A stretch of DNA of 64,000 nt, taken from Clostridiales bacterium. GTDB taxonomy: Bacteria > Bacillota > Clostridia > Christensenellales > UBA1242. The notes under the pieces are model-generated. The model was given only the letters and a program-made list of their open reading frames with translations. It searched no databases and was not told where the DNA came from. The DNA lies in assembly GCA_003524095.1 (NCBI GenBank), contig DOEE01000003.1, positions 721,018-785,017 on the forward strand. The letters are read 5' to 3'. The translations under genes and the position numbers were made by a program. This document shows positions 33,244-41,230 of the stretch, piece after piece. The stretch's first letter is position 1; every line of letters begins with the position of its first letter.

Positions 33244-34040
33244 AATATCTCCTTAATAGTGCTATTAACATTTTCAAGTTTTTGATTTATGCTTTCTACC
33301 AATACTTCGTCTTCACTACATATTTCTTTGATATTTTGACCAATCACAACAATTCTATTTCCCAGCGAAATAAGATAAGCCTTATTTAAACTGTCCGAAA
33401 CAGCCTTATTTTCTTCAAAAATATCTAGCGATTTTTGAAAATAATCTTTAATCGAATTAATTAGCGTATCATCAAAGCCCGCTTGAATTACATCGAAATT
33501 ATCAAAACCTTGCAGGTCGGCAAAATACTTCAATGCATACACTCCTTGATTTTTAAAAGTAAAGTCCGAATAGTCTTTGAATTTATCCAAAGCGACACTA
33601 TATGCTTTTTGTTCATCGCCGACACCTATGAGTGCTTTGACATAACTATTAACCAAATAGTTTTCTTCCGAAAGCAGAGTACTTTTTTCCAAAATTCCCA
33701 AATTTGCTTGTTCGTTATGTTTTTTAAGTTCAATCATAAAATTTGAGTAATCATCATCATTTATAAATTTTTCATAAACAGTTATAATTTTTTTATTATT
33801 GCCATTTTTTATTTCAATATTTAATGACTTGTAGCAATAATAGATATTCTTCTCTTTTTCATAAGTTTTTTGATACATATTAGAAGCCAAGTTATTAAGT
33901 CCTAATGAGTATGCAAAGTCTCCCATATTTTTTGGAAAAGCAAATATCATTATGCATACAAATATAGCGCTAACTACAATAAGTGAAGTAAGTGTCCACA
34001 AAACTGTTTTAAGAATTATTTTTTTGTAATCTACATTCAT
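33240..34040 (-). CDS. Membrane-anchored helical-repeat protein, function unknown
   Basis: 266 residues. One membrane segment at about 12-36 (LWTLTSLIVVSAIFVCIMIFA), then an all-helical region with a TPR-like pattern (NMGDFAYSLGLNNLASNMYQKTYEK, ENYLVNSYVKALIGVGDEQKAYSVALDKF, in shorter pieces NLASNMYQKTYEK and ALIGVGDEQKAYSVALDKF). It is translationally coupled to hflX, which it precedes; the same pairing elsewhere would hint at a shared ribosome or stress role. ATG chosen because GGAG lies 5 bases upstream; the GTG four codons earlier overlaps that site. Confidence 0.75.
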   Translation of the reverse strand: MNVDYKKIILKTVLWTLTSLIVVSAIFVCIMIFAFPKNMGDFAYSLGLNNLASNMYQKTYEKEKNIYYCYKSLNIEIKNGNNKKIITVYEKFINDDDYSNFMIELKKHNEQANLGILEKSTLLSEENYLVNSYVKALIGVGDEQKAYSVALDKFKDYSDFTFKNQGVYALKYFADLQGFDNFDVIQAGFDDTLINSIKDYFQKSLDIFEENKAVSDSLNKAYLISLGNRIVVIGQNIKEICSEDEVLVESINQKLENVNSTIKEIL

Positions 34041-34218
34041 ATTTTTCTCCACGCTATCAAACTAATAGTCAAACAAAAGACAATAAAATCAAAAAATCTT
34101 TCGGCTTTATGTTTATAACACTCAATCATAAAAGATTGAATTTTAGCAATCAGTTTCTTGCAAGTTACATCTCAAAAAGCCATTACATTTAATATAATAA
34201 CAAATAGACAAAAAAAAA

Positions 34219-34254
34219 TCAACAAATCAAAGGTCTATACTTTGATTGTTGATG
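34219..34254 (-). terminator. Terminator of the 20-codon gene
   Basis: ATCAACAAATCAAAG and CTTTGATTGTTGAT pair with one bulge; eight T follow on the minus strand. Confidence 0.88.
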
Positions 34255-34272
34255 TTTAAATTTAATATTTTC

Positions 34273-34335
34273 TTATTTTAAGCACATTAGGAAAGCCATA
34301 ACGACCCCCAATCCTGTTACAATTAAAAATCCCAT
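34273..34335 (-). CDS. Tiny membrane peptide (20 residues)
   Basis: A 20-codon frame with AGGGGGAAG well placed before the ATG and a strong terminator 18 bases after the UAA. The peptide is almost wholly hydrophobic (GFLIVTGLGVVMAFLMCL) and ends in lysine, so it would span or sit in the membrane. It lies in the 540-base gap between the lipoprotein gene and the TPR-like gene, and nothing else is coded there. I do not recognise it; it does not look like SpoVM or CmpA. It could also be a leader peptide, but no gene follows within the transcript before the terminator. Confidence 0.6.
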   Translation of the reverse strand: MGFLIVTGLGVVMAFLMCLK

Positions 34336-34577
34336 AATATCTTCCCCCTAATCATCAAATTTCGAACATGTATATTATAGCATGTTATACCATAGTAGTC
34401 AATACCCATTTTGAAAAAAATTTCAAAAATTTTTTAATTATTTTTTAATAGAATTTTTCAAAATTTAATATTTTTTCTTGAATAGTCTTTCGTTCAATTT
34501 TTATATTTTATAAGAATAATTTGGAGTATTATGCAAAGTATTATGCAATTTGACATTTTTTGGCTTAAACACGTAGT

Positions 34578-35258
34578 TTATAACAAATTATTAATAGCGA
34601 GTGTTTCACCTGTTTCTGGAGATATAATAAGACTTAGTCTACCGCCCGTTCTAGTAAGAATACATACATACCAATAATAGTCCGAAACATTCTCATCAGC
34701 ATCGTTTAAAATCTTAATATACACCTCTCCCGCAAAACTTTTGTCAACCACACACTCGCCTATTTCGGACTTGAATTTTTTGGATAAAATATCATATACA
34801 TCATTACTTTGAATATTCCAATTTGCATTAACACAGTTTAATTTAATTTCTCTTGAAAACTCTCCTATATTAATTTTAGCAGACACATTAGCAGTTGGGC
34901 TTATATTGGTTTTTATATCTACAACCAACGAACCATCAAAAGGATTTTTTTGAAGAGCCCCCTCAAATTTGTTTGTGCCAACAAACAGAACATAGTTTGC
35001 AATAGTGTAATCTAATTCCAAATTTTTTTTTGGAAGAAATGTCAGAACGCCAAAGTCAACAAGTTCAGTTGCATAGCCGTTGACAATATAAGTTTTTTCA
35101 CGTTTTCCACTAATTAAACTAACATCTATATTATCATCACTTCCCACAAACAAATAATTTCTAATTTCAGCAGTGTTGTTCTTCAAATATTTTTCATATT
35201 TATTTCCACAACCAGAACATAGACACATTGTAATCAAAAGTAAAAAAAATAACTTCAT
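34578..35258 (-). CDS. Lipoprotein, function unknown
   Basis: 226 residues with a short lipoprotein signal: MKLFFLLLITMCLCSGC, where the last Cys would be lipidated. The mature part is beta-rich with alternating charged strands, and it ends RLSLIISPETGETLAINNLL. No family recognised. It has AGGTGAAAT before the ATG, stands alone, and is preceded by the RpiB-like gene. It is probably an outer-leaflet lipoprotein of the cell membrane. Confidence 0.8.
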   Translation of the reverse strand: MKLFFLLLITMCLCSGCGNKYEKYLKNNTAEIRNYLFVGSDDNIDVSLISGKREKTYIVNGYATELVDFGVLTFLPKKNLELDYTIANYVLFVGTNKFEGALQKNPFDGSLVVDIKTNISPTANVSAKINIGEFSREIKLNCVNANWNIQSNDVYDILSKKFKSEIGECVVDKSFAGEVYIKILNDADENVSDYYWYVCILTRTGGRLSLIISPETGETLAINNLL

Positions 35259-35340
35259 ATTTCACCTATCAAACCCAAAATTCTCTTAATGGACTTGTTT
35301 AAAAAAATATATGAAGTTATTTAATTTTTTATGTCCAAAA

Positions 35341-35769
35341 TCAATTTATATCATCTAATTCATCTACACGTTTTTGATATTTTCCACCCAGAAATTCTGT
35401 TTTTAAAAATTTATTAATAATTCTTTTGGCACGACAAAAGCAGATATAATCACAAGGAAGAATACAAACGTTTGCATCGTTATGCTTTCTGGACATCTGA
35501 GCAAATCTAGGATTTATACAAAGTGCCCCTCTAATGCCTTTTTTACGATTGCTTGCCATACTCATGCCAAGCCCAGACCTACAACCATATATACCAATAT
35601 TTCCCTTGAGTACTTCGGTATTAGCACTCTTTGCAAAAGAAGAAAAGTTGTCCAAAGCATCATATTCTTTGCTTGCAAACTCCTTATATTCAATACCTTG
35701 TGCACTCAAGTATTTTTTTATTTTTTGAAACATTTTGTATGCACCATGGTCATAAGCAAGAATTATCAT
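35341..35769 (-). CDS. RpiB/LacA/LacB family sugar-phosphate isomerase-like protein
   Basis: 142 residues with the RpiB fold: IILAYDHGAYKMFQKIK at the start, SGLGMSMASNRKKGIRGALC in the middle, SRKHNDANVCILPCDYIC next, and EFLGGKYQKRVDEL at the end. RpiB interconverts ribose-5- and ribulose-5-phosphate, LacAB galactose- and tagatose-6-phosphate. The catalytic block, normally ICGTGIGM, reads YGCRSGLGM, so the cysteine lies one position on and the flanking residues differ. Activity may therefore be changed. GGGAGAA precedes the ATG. Confidence 0.85.
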   Translation of the reverse strand: MIILAYDHGAYKMFQKIKKYLSAQGIEYKEFASKEYDALDNFSSFAKSANTEVLKGNIGIYGCRSGLGMSMASNRKKGIRGALCINPRFAQMSRKHNDANVCILPCDYICFCRAKRIINKFLKTEFLGGKYQKRVDELDDIN

Positions 35770-36021
35770 TTTTATTCTCCCAGTTCTGTTAATATTTTTA
35801 ATAATTTAATTAGCGTAAGTTTTATCTAAAACCAAAAAAGTCGATTCTAAGCTAAACATTATTACTTGTATTGTAACACATTGACCCAATTATATCCAAC
35901 AAAAAAATCTTTCTTTTCAAATTATCTTCGACTTAATAATTATCAAAGCAATTTACAAACCCAAAAGAAAGACATATTTAATATTGCACGTTTTTGTCAA
36001 ACAAATTTAAGTCATAAACTG

Positions 36022-36049
36022 TTGACAAAAACAAATTTAATGTTAAAAT
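36022..36049 (+). promoter_or_regulatory. Sigma-A type promoter in the 35.77-36.11 kb gap
   Basis: TTGACA, 16 bases, TAAAAT, about 60 bases before the gene at 36108. The rest of this 338-base gap is AT-rich and I see no gene in it; a 94-codon frame there starts at TTG without ribosome site. Confidence 0.75.
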
Positions 36050-36107
36050 TAAGTAAACAAGCAGTATTTTTAAATTTAGTTAAGCAAAAGGTCAACAAAG
36101 GAACAAT

Positions 36108-36533
36108 ATGGGAAAAATTAATGACATTTACTCCAATCAACAAAAATTAATAGAGAAAATCTCTCAAAGAGAAGTCCAACTCAAAATCAATGATTTTTGT
36201 GTCACATCAGATGATTTTCAAAGTAAAGATGCCAGAAAGGCAATTGTATGCACCACACCACAAGAAAAAGACTTGCTTGCAATAGCTTTAGATAGATTAG
36301 GTTTAACACCAAATTTTGAAAATCTAGGTTCATTTAAATGCAGATATGCCAAGAATGGACACATGAATCAAGCAATCAAAAGTGCCAATGTTTTTGATAA
36401 CTTTGGAAGATGCTATATGTTTTTGGACACAACATTAAGCCTTGACAATGTATATACTTTTAGTCAAATTGACTTTGAAAATGTGTTAAAACCAAATGAA
36501 CTCAAAAAACTAGAAACTACTTTGTCGAAATAA
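36108..36533 (+). CDS. Conserved-looking hypothetical protein
   Basis: 141 residues, not recognised. Mixed alpha/beta with conserved-looking hydrophobic and charged stretches (KAIVCTTPQEKDLLAIALDRLGLTP, in parts ARKAIVCTTPQEKDLL and AIALDRLGLTP; FGRCYMFLDTTLSLDNVYTF). No signal peptide or membrane helix; three cysteines. The start has AAAGGAAC 5 bases upstream and the gene follows a consensus promoter. Immediately downstream are the tRNA-Asn promoter and gene. Function unknown. Confidence 0.75.
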   Translation: MGKINDIYSNQQKLIEKISQREVQLKINDFCVTSDDFQSKDARKAIVCTTPQEKDLLAIALDRLGLTPNFENLGSFKCRYAKNGHMNQAIKSANVFDNFGRCYMFLDTTLSLDNVYTFSQIDFENVLKPNELKKLETTLSK

Positions 36534-36577
36534 TAATTTAAATCGAAAATATTTTTTGAAAATTTAACAAAAACTAG

Positions 36578-36606
36578 TTGACAAATCAAAACTATTAACA
36601 TATAAT
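36578..36606 (+). promoter_or_regulatory. Consensus promoter of tRNA-Asn
   Basis: TTGACA, 17 bases, TATAAT: a perfect sigma-A promoter 12 bases before the mature tRNA. Confidence 0.92.
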
Positions 36607-36617
36607 AGTCGTGTTAT

Positions 36618-36692
36618 TCCTCAATAGCTCAATGGTGGAGCAACCGGCTGTTAACCGGTAGGTTGTAGGTTCGAGCCCTACTTGAGGAGCCA
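36618..36692 (+). tRNA. tRNA-Asn (anticodon GTT)
   Basis: Acceptor stem TCCTCAA/TTGAGGA, anticodon stem ACCGG/CCGGT with loop CTGTTAA, giving anticodon GTT; T-loop GGTTCGAGCC, and CCA encoded at the 3' end. Confidence 0.97.
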
Positions 36693-36699
36693 AAAAATT

Positions 36700-36724
36700 G
36701 CACAGCACTTCGCTGTGCTTTTTT
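36700..36724 (+). terminator. Terminator of tRNA-Asn
   Basis: GCACAGC-ACTTC-GCTGTGC perfect stem followed by six T. Confidence 0.93.
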
Positions 36725-36741
36725 GTTCTCTCAATTAGTAC

Positions 36742-36776
36742 TGCAAGTTCCACTTGCATGTGTCCTTTGGACACAT
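36742..36776 (+). repeat. Two adjacent hairpins of unknown role
   Basis: TGCAAG-TTCCA-CTTGCA is directly followed, sharing one base, by ATGTGTCC-TTT-GGACACAT. Both stems are perfect. They lie between the tRNA terminator and the promoter region of the gene at 36887 and have no T-run. Confidence 0.6.
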
Positions 36777-36886
36777 TTCGAACCTGGTAGTCGTCCGATA
36801 TTAATTTTACTTTGAGACTTATCAAAAATGTGTTATTATTACATTGAAGTATTAAATTACTAATATTTTTGACATAGGAGAACGTC

Positions 36887-37447
36887 ATGGAAATATCTAG
36901 TACTCTTACACAAAAGATTTATGTTGACTTTTATATGTTTATGCAAAAAAAGAATATTAAAACATTTAAAATATGCGGAGGAGTCATTTTGGGTTTTGCA
37001 CTGCTGATTACACTACTTGTTTTTGTAGGAAATTCAAGCACTGCCGAAATAGTCGAAGACTTAGAAATCCAAATTCCACTTTTTGCTATATTTGTAGCAC
37101 TTGGTTTGTTTATGATTTTTGGATACAAACCACTACTTTTAAGAGTCGCAACAAGAACCTATGCATTAAATAGTTTTGTCGCAAGCGAACCTATTGCCAC
37201 CTACCAATTCAACGATAATAATTTTCAAATGTTGACAACCAGCAAATTAGGTATCGAAGATTGCACTTATTCTTATGAAATTATTAATCGTATTATTGAA
37301 AGTGACACATACATTTTTATCTTCATTGCGACTAACCAAGCCTTTATTATCACTAAGTCCGAAGACTTGGATTTAAACAAAAAAATTATTGAATTACTAA
37401 AAACAAAAACAGAAAACAAATACACGGAATGTATTTGCAAAAAATAA
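36887..37447 (+). CDS. YcxB-like membrane protein
   Basis: 186 residues: two membrane segments at about 28-48 and 65-85 (ICGGVILGFALLITLLVFVG; IPLFAIFVALGLFMIFGY), then a C-terminal domain with YSYEIINRIIESDTYIFIFIATNQAFIITKSED, which resembles the YcxB family pattern (Tyr-I-x-x-I-x-E ... Y-x-F/Y ... I-I-P-K). Function of that family is unknown. AGGAGAA precedes the ATG. It ends 4 bases from the convergent sigG gene; its terminator lies inside the sigG end. Confidence 0.7.
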   Translation: MEISSTLTQKIYVDFYMFMQKKNIKTFKICGGVILGFALLITLLVFVGNSSTAEIVEDLEIQIPLFAIFVALGLFMIFGYKPLLLRVATRTYALNSFVASEPIATYQFNDNNFQMLTTSKLGIEDCTYSYEIINRIIESDTYIFIFIATNQAFIITKSEDLDLNKKIIELLKTKTENKYTECICKK

Positions 37448-37450
37448 TCA

Positions 37451-38224
37451 TTAAAATGCCTTCTTGATTTCCTTGATGGCATTTTTTTCTAGTCTACTAA
37501 CCTGTGCTTGCGAAATGCCAATTTCTTCGGATACTTCCATTTGTGTTTTTCCTATATAATATCTAAGCATTACAATTTCTTTTTCTCTATCGCCTAGTTT
37601 AGAAAGTGCATCTTTTAAATTTAAATTTTCAATCCACTTTTCTTCACTATCTTTGTTATCACTAACTTGGTCCATAAGATAAATTGTATCGTCCCCGTCG
37701 TTATATACTGGGTCACACAAAGACATCGGTTCGCTTATCGCTTCCAAAGCAATTGCAACTTCACTTACTGGCAAATTCAAATGCTCAGCAACCATATCAA
37801 CACTTGGCTCTTCGCTATTAACTTTGATTAACTCTTCTCTCGCCTTCAACACTTTGTATGCTGTATCCCTAAGACTACGGCTTACTCTAATGCTATTGTT
37901 GTCTCTCAAAAATCTTTTGATTTCTCCAATAATCATAGGGACAGCGTATGTTGAAAATTTTACATTTTGATTAACATCAAAATTGTCAATAGCCTTCATT
38001 AGCCCCACACATCCAACTTGAAATAAGTCATCTGTACAATTACATCTTGCTCTAAATCTTTGAAGTACGCTAAGCACAAGTCTTAGATTACAAACAGCAA
38101 ATTGGTCTCTTGCACTTGCGTCACCAGCTTTGATTTTTGTCATTAATTCTAGTTGTTCCTTTCCACTTAGTTTCGGCAAGTGATTAGTGTCCACACCAGT
38201 AATTATAACTTTGTTATTATTCAT
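37451..38224 (-). CDS. sigG: RNA polymerase sporulation sigma factor SigG
   Basis: 257 residues, forespore late sigma factor. Region 2 is LRLVLSVLQRFRARCNCTDDLFQVGCVGLMKAIDNFD (seen as LFQVGCVGLMKAID and VKFSTYAVPMIIGEIKRFLRD), region 4 is REKEIVMLRYYIGKTQMEVSEEIGISQAQVSRLEK in pieces, with the helix-turn-helix SQAQVSRLEK. NNKVIITGVDTNHLPKL at the start matches SigG rather than SigF or SigB. The ATG follows GGGAG by 6 bases; the frame opens 14 codons earlier but without signal. It lies 133 bases after sigE in the conserved spoIIGA-sigE-sigG order. Confidence 0.96.
   Translation of the reverse strand: MNNNKVIITGVDTNHLPKLSGKEQLELMTKIKAGDASARDQFAVCNLRLVLSVLQRFRARCNCTDDLFQVGCVGLMKAIDNFDVNQNVKFSTYAVPMIIGEIKRFLRDNNSIRVSRSLRDTAYKVLKAREELIKVNSEEPSVDMVAEHLNLPVSEVAIALEAISEPMSLCDPVYNDGDDTIYLMDQVSDNKDSEEKWIENLNLKDALSKLGDREKEIVMLRYYIGKTQMEVSEEIGISQAQVSRLEKNAIKEIKKAF
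37453..37487 (+). terminator. Terminator inside the 3' end of sigG
   Basis: AAAATGCC and GGCATTTT pair and seven T follow on the plus strand; it serves the gene ending at 37447, while the sequence also encodes the last residues of SigG. Confidence 0.75.
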
Positions 38225-38297
38225 AAAAAACTCCCAACCAGTTTTGGTTAGGAATATTTTGTACAAAATTTTGACGTTTATTACTGTTGATTATAAT

Positions 38298-38355
38298 TTC
38301 GACATTATTGTCAATAACTAGTGCATAATTGACAAATATTTATGTATTATTGTCA
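38298..38355 (-). promoter_or_regulatory. Repeat-rich region upstream of sigG
   Basis: The 11-base word ATTATTGTCAA occurs twice (38305-38315 and 38346-38356, approximate edges) and its inverted core ATTGACAA lies between them, giving an 8-bp inverted repeat TTGTCAAT/ATTGACAA with a 12-base spacer. Beside it is a perfect TGTCGAA (minus strand, 38298-38304). An operator for sigG is possible. Confidence 0.4.
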
Positions 38356-38357
38356 AC

Positions 38358-39083
38358 TTATGCCAACTTTGTTATTTCTTTTTTTATTCTTATTACAATC
38401 TTTTTTTCAAGCCTACTTATATAACTCTGACTAATTCCAAGACTATCTGCAACTTCTTTTTGAGTGAGTTCTTCCCCGCCAGATAGACCAAATCTAAGTA
38501 CCATTATTTCTTTTTCTCTTTGGTTTAGTTTGTTGATAACTTTCCAGAGAATTTGCTTCTCGGTAGACTTTTCCATGCTTTCTTGCGGACAATCATTTTC
38601 GCTTGGAAGCAAATCAAAAAGCACCAACTCATTGCCTTCGCTGTCAACATTTAATGGCTCGTCTAAAGATACAACTTGTTTTTGTTTGCTAATTTTTCTA
38701 AGATACATAAGAATTTCATTTTCTATGCATTTGCTTGCATATGTTGCAATCTTTATGTTTTTGTCTGCCTTGTAAGAATTAATTGCTTTGATAAGTCCCA
38801 AACTACCAATGCTTATTAAATCTTCTACATCAACGTCCGCACTTGGAAATTTTTTGGCAACATATACAACAAGTCGTAGGTTATGTTCTATCAATTTTTG
38901 TTTGGCAAGTTCTGAGTCTTCAGAACTAAGCATTTCAATATAATACTTTTCATCTTCTTCGCTAAGTATATCTGGCAGTGACTCTCCACTATTTAGATAT
39001 AGCAGTATATTCTCTGCACTTTCAAATAATTTTTCCCAAATATTTTTAACTTTATTCATATAATATTTTAAATTAAATTTCAT
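38358..39083 (-). CDS. sigE: RNA polymerase sporulation sigma factor SigE (pro-form)
   Basis: 241-residue mother cell sigma factor. The first ~28 residues (MKFNLKYYMNKVKNIWEKLF and on) are basic and amphipathic, like the pro-sequence that holds pro-sigma-E at the membrane; the mature part would start near YLNSGESLP, matching the Bacillus YYIGGSEALP. Region 2 contains NLRLVVYVAKKF, VEDLISIGSLGLIKAI and YASKCIENEILMYLR; region 4 ends LGISQSYISRLEKKI. The ATG overlaps the stop of spoIIGA, the protease that removes the pro-sequence. Confidence 0.96.
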   Translation of the reverse strand: MKFNLKYYMNKVKNIWEKLFESAENILLYLNSGESLPDILSEEDEKYYIEMLSSEDSELAKQKLIEHNLRLVVYVAKKFPSADVDVEDLISIGSLGLIKAINSYKADKNIKIATYASKCIENEILMYLRKISKQKQVVSLDEPLNVDSEGNELVLFDLLPSENDCPQESMEKSTEKQILWKVINKLNQREKEIMVLRFGLSGGEELTQKEVADSLGISQSYISRLEKKIVIRIKKEITKLA

Positions 39084-39919
39084 GCCCCACCGCCTAATAA
39101 TTTTGAATTAACAATACAATCAAAGTTTTTAAAATTCTTTAGAGTTACTGCAACATATGTATTTTCAAACACCTTTCCGTCACAAACAAATTTATCTATT
39201 CTAAACATCAAATATTTACTAGATTTTTCCAAAGATTCAATATCTATATAACTAGCATCTTTAAGTTTGCTTTTATCTATATTTCTAAACAAAAATTTAT
39301 TAACCGAATAATCTTTGTACAATCTAAAAAACATGTCACTAGAAATTATATTGACAGCATGTCCGTTATGGCAAATTAAGTTTCCACTATCCATAAGTCC
39401 AACCCCTTCGGTCTCAACATTGTTATCCACAAGCTTAATACTGCACGTCAAATTATTAAACTTAATCTGATTACTAAGTTTATAAATAATTTTTTTAAGC
39501 AACCAACCACCAATCAATACAATAATCAAAAATACACTGATAGGAATTTCCAAATCATAAAGTATTGCACCCGAAATAGTATATTTTATTTTGAGTAGAG
39601 TTAGCATAAACATAAACATTCCGCCAAACAAAAATGTATACACTAGTAGCAAACCCAGATTAAAAAAATATAACCTAAATGATTTGTATTTGGTTAAAAC
39701 CAAAACCATAAGACATGCACTTAGTAATCTATATATAACGCTTAAGTAGTTATACTTTAGGACATATGGCAAAAAGACTGCCGACAAAACCCCAATTAAA
39801 CAGGCAAAAAACAAATTTTTTTTGTAAAGTTTGAACTTGGTTGTTATAGATATAAGTTTAAATAACATATAGTCCACAACCAAATTATCTAATATTACAT
39901 ACTCAATATATAATGTCAT
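39080..39919 (-). CDS. spoIIGA: Pro-sigma-E processing aspartic protease SpoIIGA
   Basis: 279 residues. Five membrane segments over about residues 1-150, then a soluble domain with the catalytic aspartate in GLMDSGNLICHNG near residue 178 (family consensus DTGN). SpoIIGA dimers, activated by SpoIIR from the forespore, cut pro-sigma-E. The start follows GGAAGG; a TTG four codons earlier is less likely. It lies downstream of ftsZ, with a terminator between, and is coupled to sigE by ATGA overlap. The ftsA-ftsZ-spoIIGA-sigE-sigG order is the standard one of spore-forming Firmicutes. Confidence 0.92.
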   Translation of the reverse strand: MTLYIEYVILDNLVVDYMLFKLISITTKFKLYKKNLFFACLIGVLSAVFLPYVLKYNYLSVIYRLLSACLMVLVLTKYKSFRLYFFNLGLLLVYTFLFGGMFMFMLTLLKIKYTISGAILYDLEIPISVFLIIVLIGGWLLKKIIYKLSNQIKFNNLTCSIKLVDNNVETEGVGLMDSGNLICHNGHAVNIISSDMFFRLYKDYSVNKFLFRNIDKSKLKDASYIDIESLEKSSKYLMFRIDKFVCDGKVFENTYVAVTLKNFKNFDCIVNSKLLGGGA

Positions 39920-39946
39920 TTTGCCTTCCAATTTAGATTTTATATA

Positions 39947-39992
39947 ATTTTAACAAATATATATTATTAACGCTTTCAAAAAGCATGCGACA
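39947..39992 (-). promoter_or_regulatory. Candidate spoIIG promoter with Spo0A-box-like site
   Basis: On the minus strand TGTCGCA (one base off the Spo0A core TGTCGAA), then 6 bases, TTGAAA, a 21-base spacer and TAAAAT. A long spacer next to 0A boxes is how the Bacillus spoIIG promoter is built, so the likeness is suggestive only. Confidence 0.4.
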
Positions 39993-40006
39993 TTTTCACA
40001 AAAAAA

Positions 40007-40038
40007 AGAGAATAAACACTAAATTTTGTTTATTCTCT
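40007..40038 (-). terminator. Terminator of ftsZ
   Basis: AGAGAATAAAC and GTTTATTCTCT perfect stem followed by seven T on the minus strand, 14 bases after the ftsZ stop. Confidence 0.92.
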
Positions 40039-40051
40039 TCATTAATATTTT

Positions 40052-41221
40052 TTAAAATCTATTTTTTAATTTTTTTATAAATGCCGGAATATCATTGTCG
40101 GAAACATCTACTCTGCTACTTGGAATATCTTGCTTTGGCAAGTCCAAGGCTTCGTTTGTCTCACTTGGTTCGTTTTCAGACTCGGTTTCAACATGAGTAA
40201 CTATATTTCGTTTAACTTCTTGTTTCATTTCGTCAGTCGCTGTACCACCACTAAATCCAGTAGCAATAACAGTAATTTCAACTTCATCATCCATTTTAGG
40301 ATCAATTCCGCTACCAAAAATAATATTACAAGATGGGTCAACAACTTCCTTAACCAAGTCAGCCGACTCATAAACTTCGTCCAAAGTTAAATTTGGTGAG
40401 CCTTTGATATTAAGAATAATGCCTGTAGCACCTTCAATGGTCGTTTCAAGTAGTGGACTCGAAACCGCTTGTCTAACAGCCTCAATTGTTCTATTTTCGC
40501 CCTTGCCACGACCCAAGCCCATATGAGCAAGTCCCTTGTTTTTCATAATAGCCTTAACATCGGCAAAGTCAAGGTTAATAAGACTTGATGTTACAATCAA
40601 ATCACTTATACCCTGTATACCTTGTCTAAGCACATCATCGGCAGTCTTAAATGCATCAATAATAGGAGTATTTTTTGGAACAATTGTAAGCAATTTGTCG
40701 TTTGGAATAACAACAAGAGTATCGACAACATTTTTGAGTTCTTTGATACCATTTTCGGCATTTTCCATACGTTTTTTGCCTTCAAATCTAAATGGCTTAG
40801 TCACAACTGCAATAGTTAAAATTCCCATTTCTTTGGCAATATTTGCAACAACTGGCGCAGCACCTGTTCCCGTGCCACCACCCATACCTGCAGTAACAAA
40901 TACTAGGTCAGTATCTTTCAAAATTTCTTGAATTAATTCTTTGCTTTCTTCCGCTGCTTTTCTACCCACCTCTGGGTCAGCACCTGCACCAAGACCACGT
41001 GTCAATTGTTCACCAATTTGAAGTCTACTTTCAGCCTTGCTCATAAGCAATGCTTGTTTGTCTGTATTAATTGCAACAAATGATGCACTAGTAATTCCCG
41101 CATATATCATTCTATTGACTGCATTATTACCGCCACCGCCTACACCAATAACCTTAATCTTACAAATAGGTGTACTTGCATCAACTTCTTCATTTGTAAT
41201 ATTTTCATCAAATAATTCCAT
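40052..41221 (-). CDS. ftsZ: Cell division protein FtsZ
   Basis: 389-residue tubulin-like GTPase that forms the Z ring. The nucleotide site is complete: VIGVGGGGNNAVNRM near residue 24, the tubulin signature GMGGGTGTGAAPVVA near 112, and the T7 loop NLDFADVKAIM near 215 for GTP hydrolysis. A variable linker follows and the conserved C-terminal peptide DIPAFIKKLKNRF closes it, the site for FtsA and other partners. AAGGAGATATT precedes the ATG. It lies 9 bases after ftsA. Confidence 0.98.
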   Translation of the reverse strand: MELFDENITNEEVDASTPICKIKVIGVGGGGNNAVNRMIYAGITSASFVAINTDKQALLMSKAESRLQIGEQLTRGLGAGADPEVGRKAAEESKELIQEILKDTDLVFVTAGMGGGTGTGAAPVVANIAKEMGILTIAVVTKPFRFEGKKRMENAENGIKELKNVVDTLVVIPNDKLLTIVPKNTPIIDAFKTADDVLRQGIQGISDLIVTSSLINLDFADVKAIMKNKGLAHMGLGRGKGENRTIEAVRQAVSSPLLETTIEGATGIILNIKGSPNLTLDEVYESADLVKEVVDPSCNIIFGSGIDPKMDDEVEITVIATGFSGGTATDEMKQEVKRNIVTHVETESENEPSETNEALDLPKQDIPSSRVDVSDNDIPAFIKKLKNRF

Positions 41222-41230
41222 AATATCTCC

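Noticed and set aside
35866..36150. Plus-strand frame of 94 codons
   Set aside because: It starts at TTG without a ribosome site, overlaps the promoter and start of the gene at 36108, and has no recognisable content.
36595..36888. Minus-strand frame of 97 codons ending APQVGLEPTTYRLTAGCSTIELLRN-like
   Set aside because: It is the antisense of tRNA-Asn; this translated tRNA shadow is a well-known false gene.
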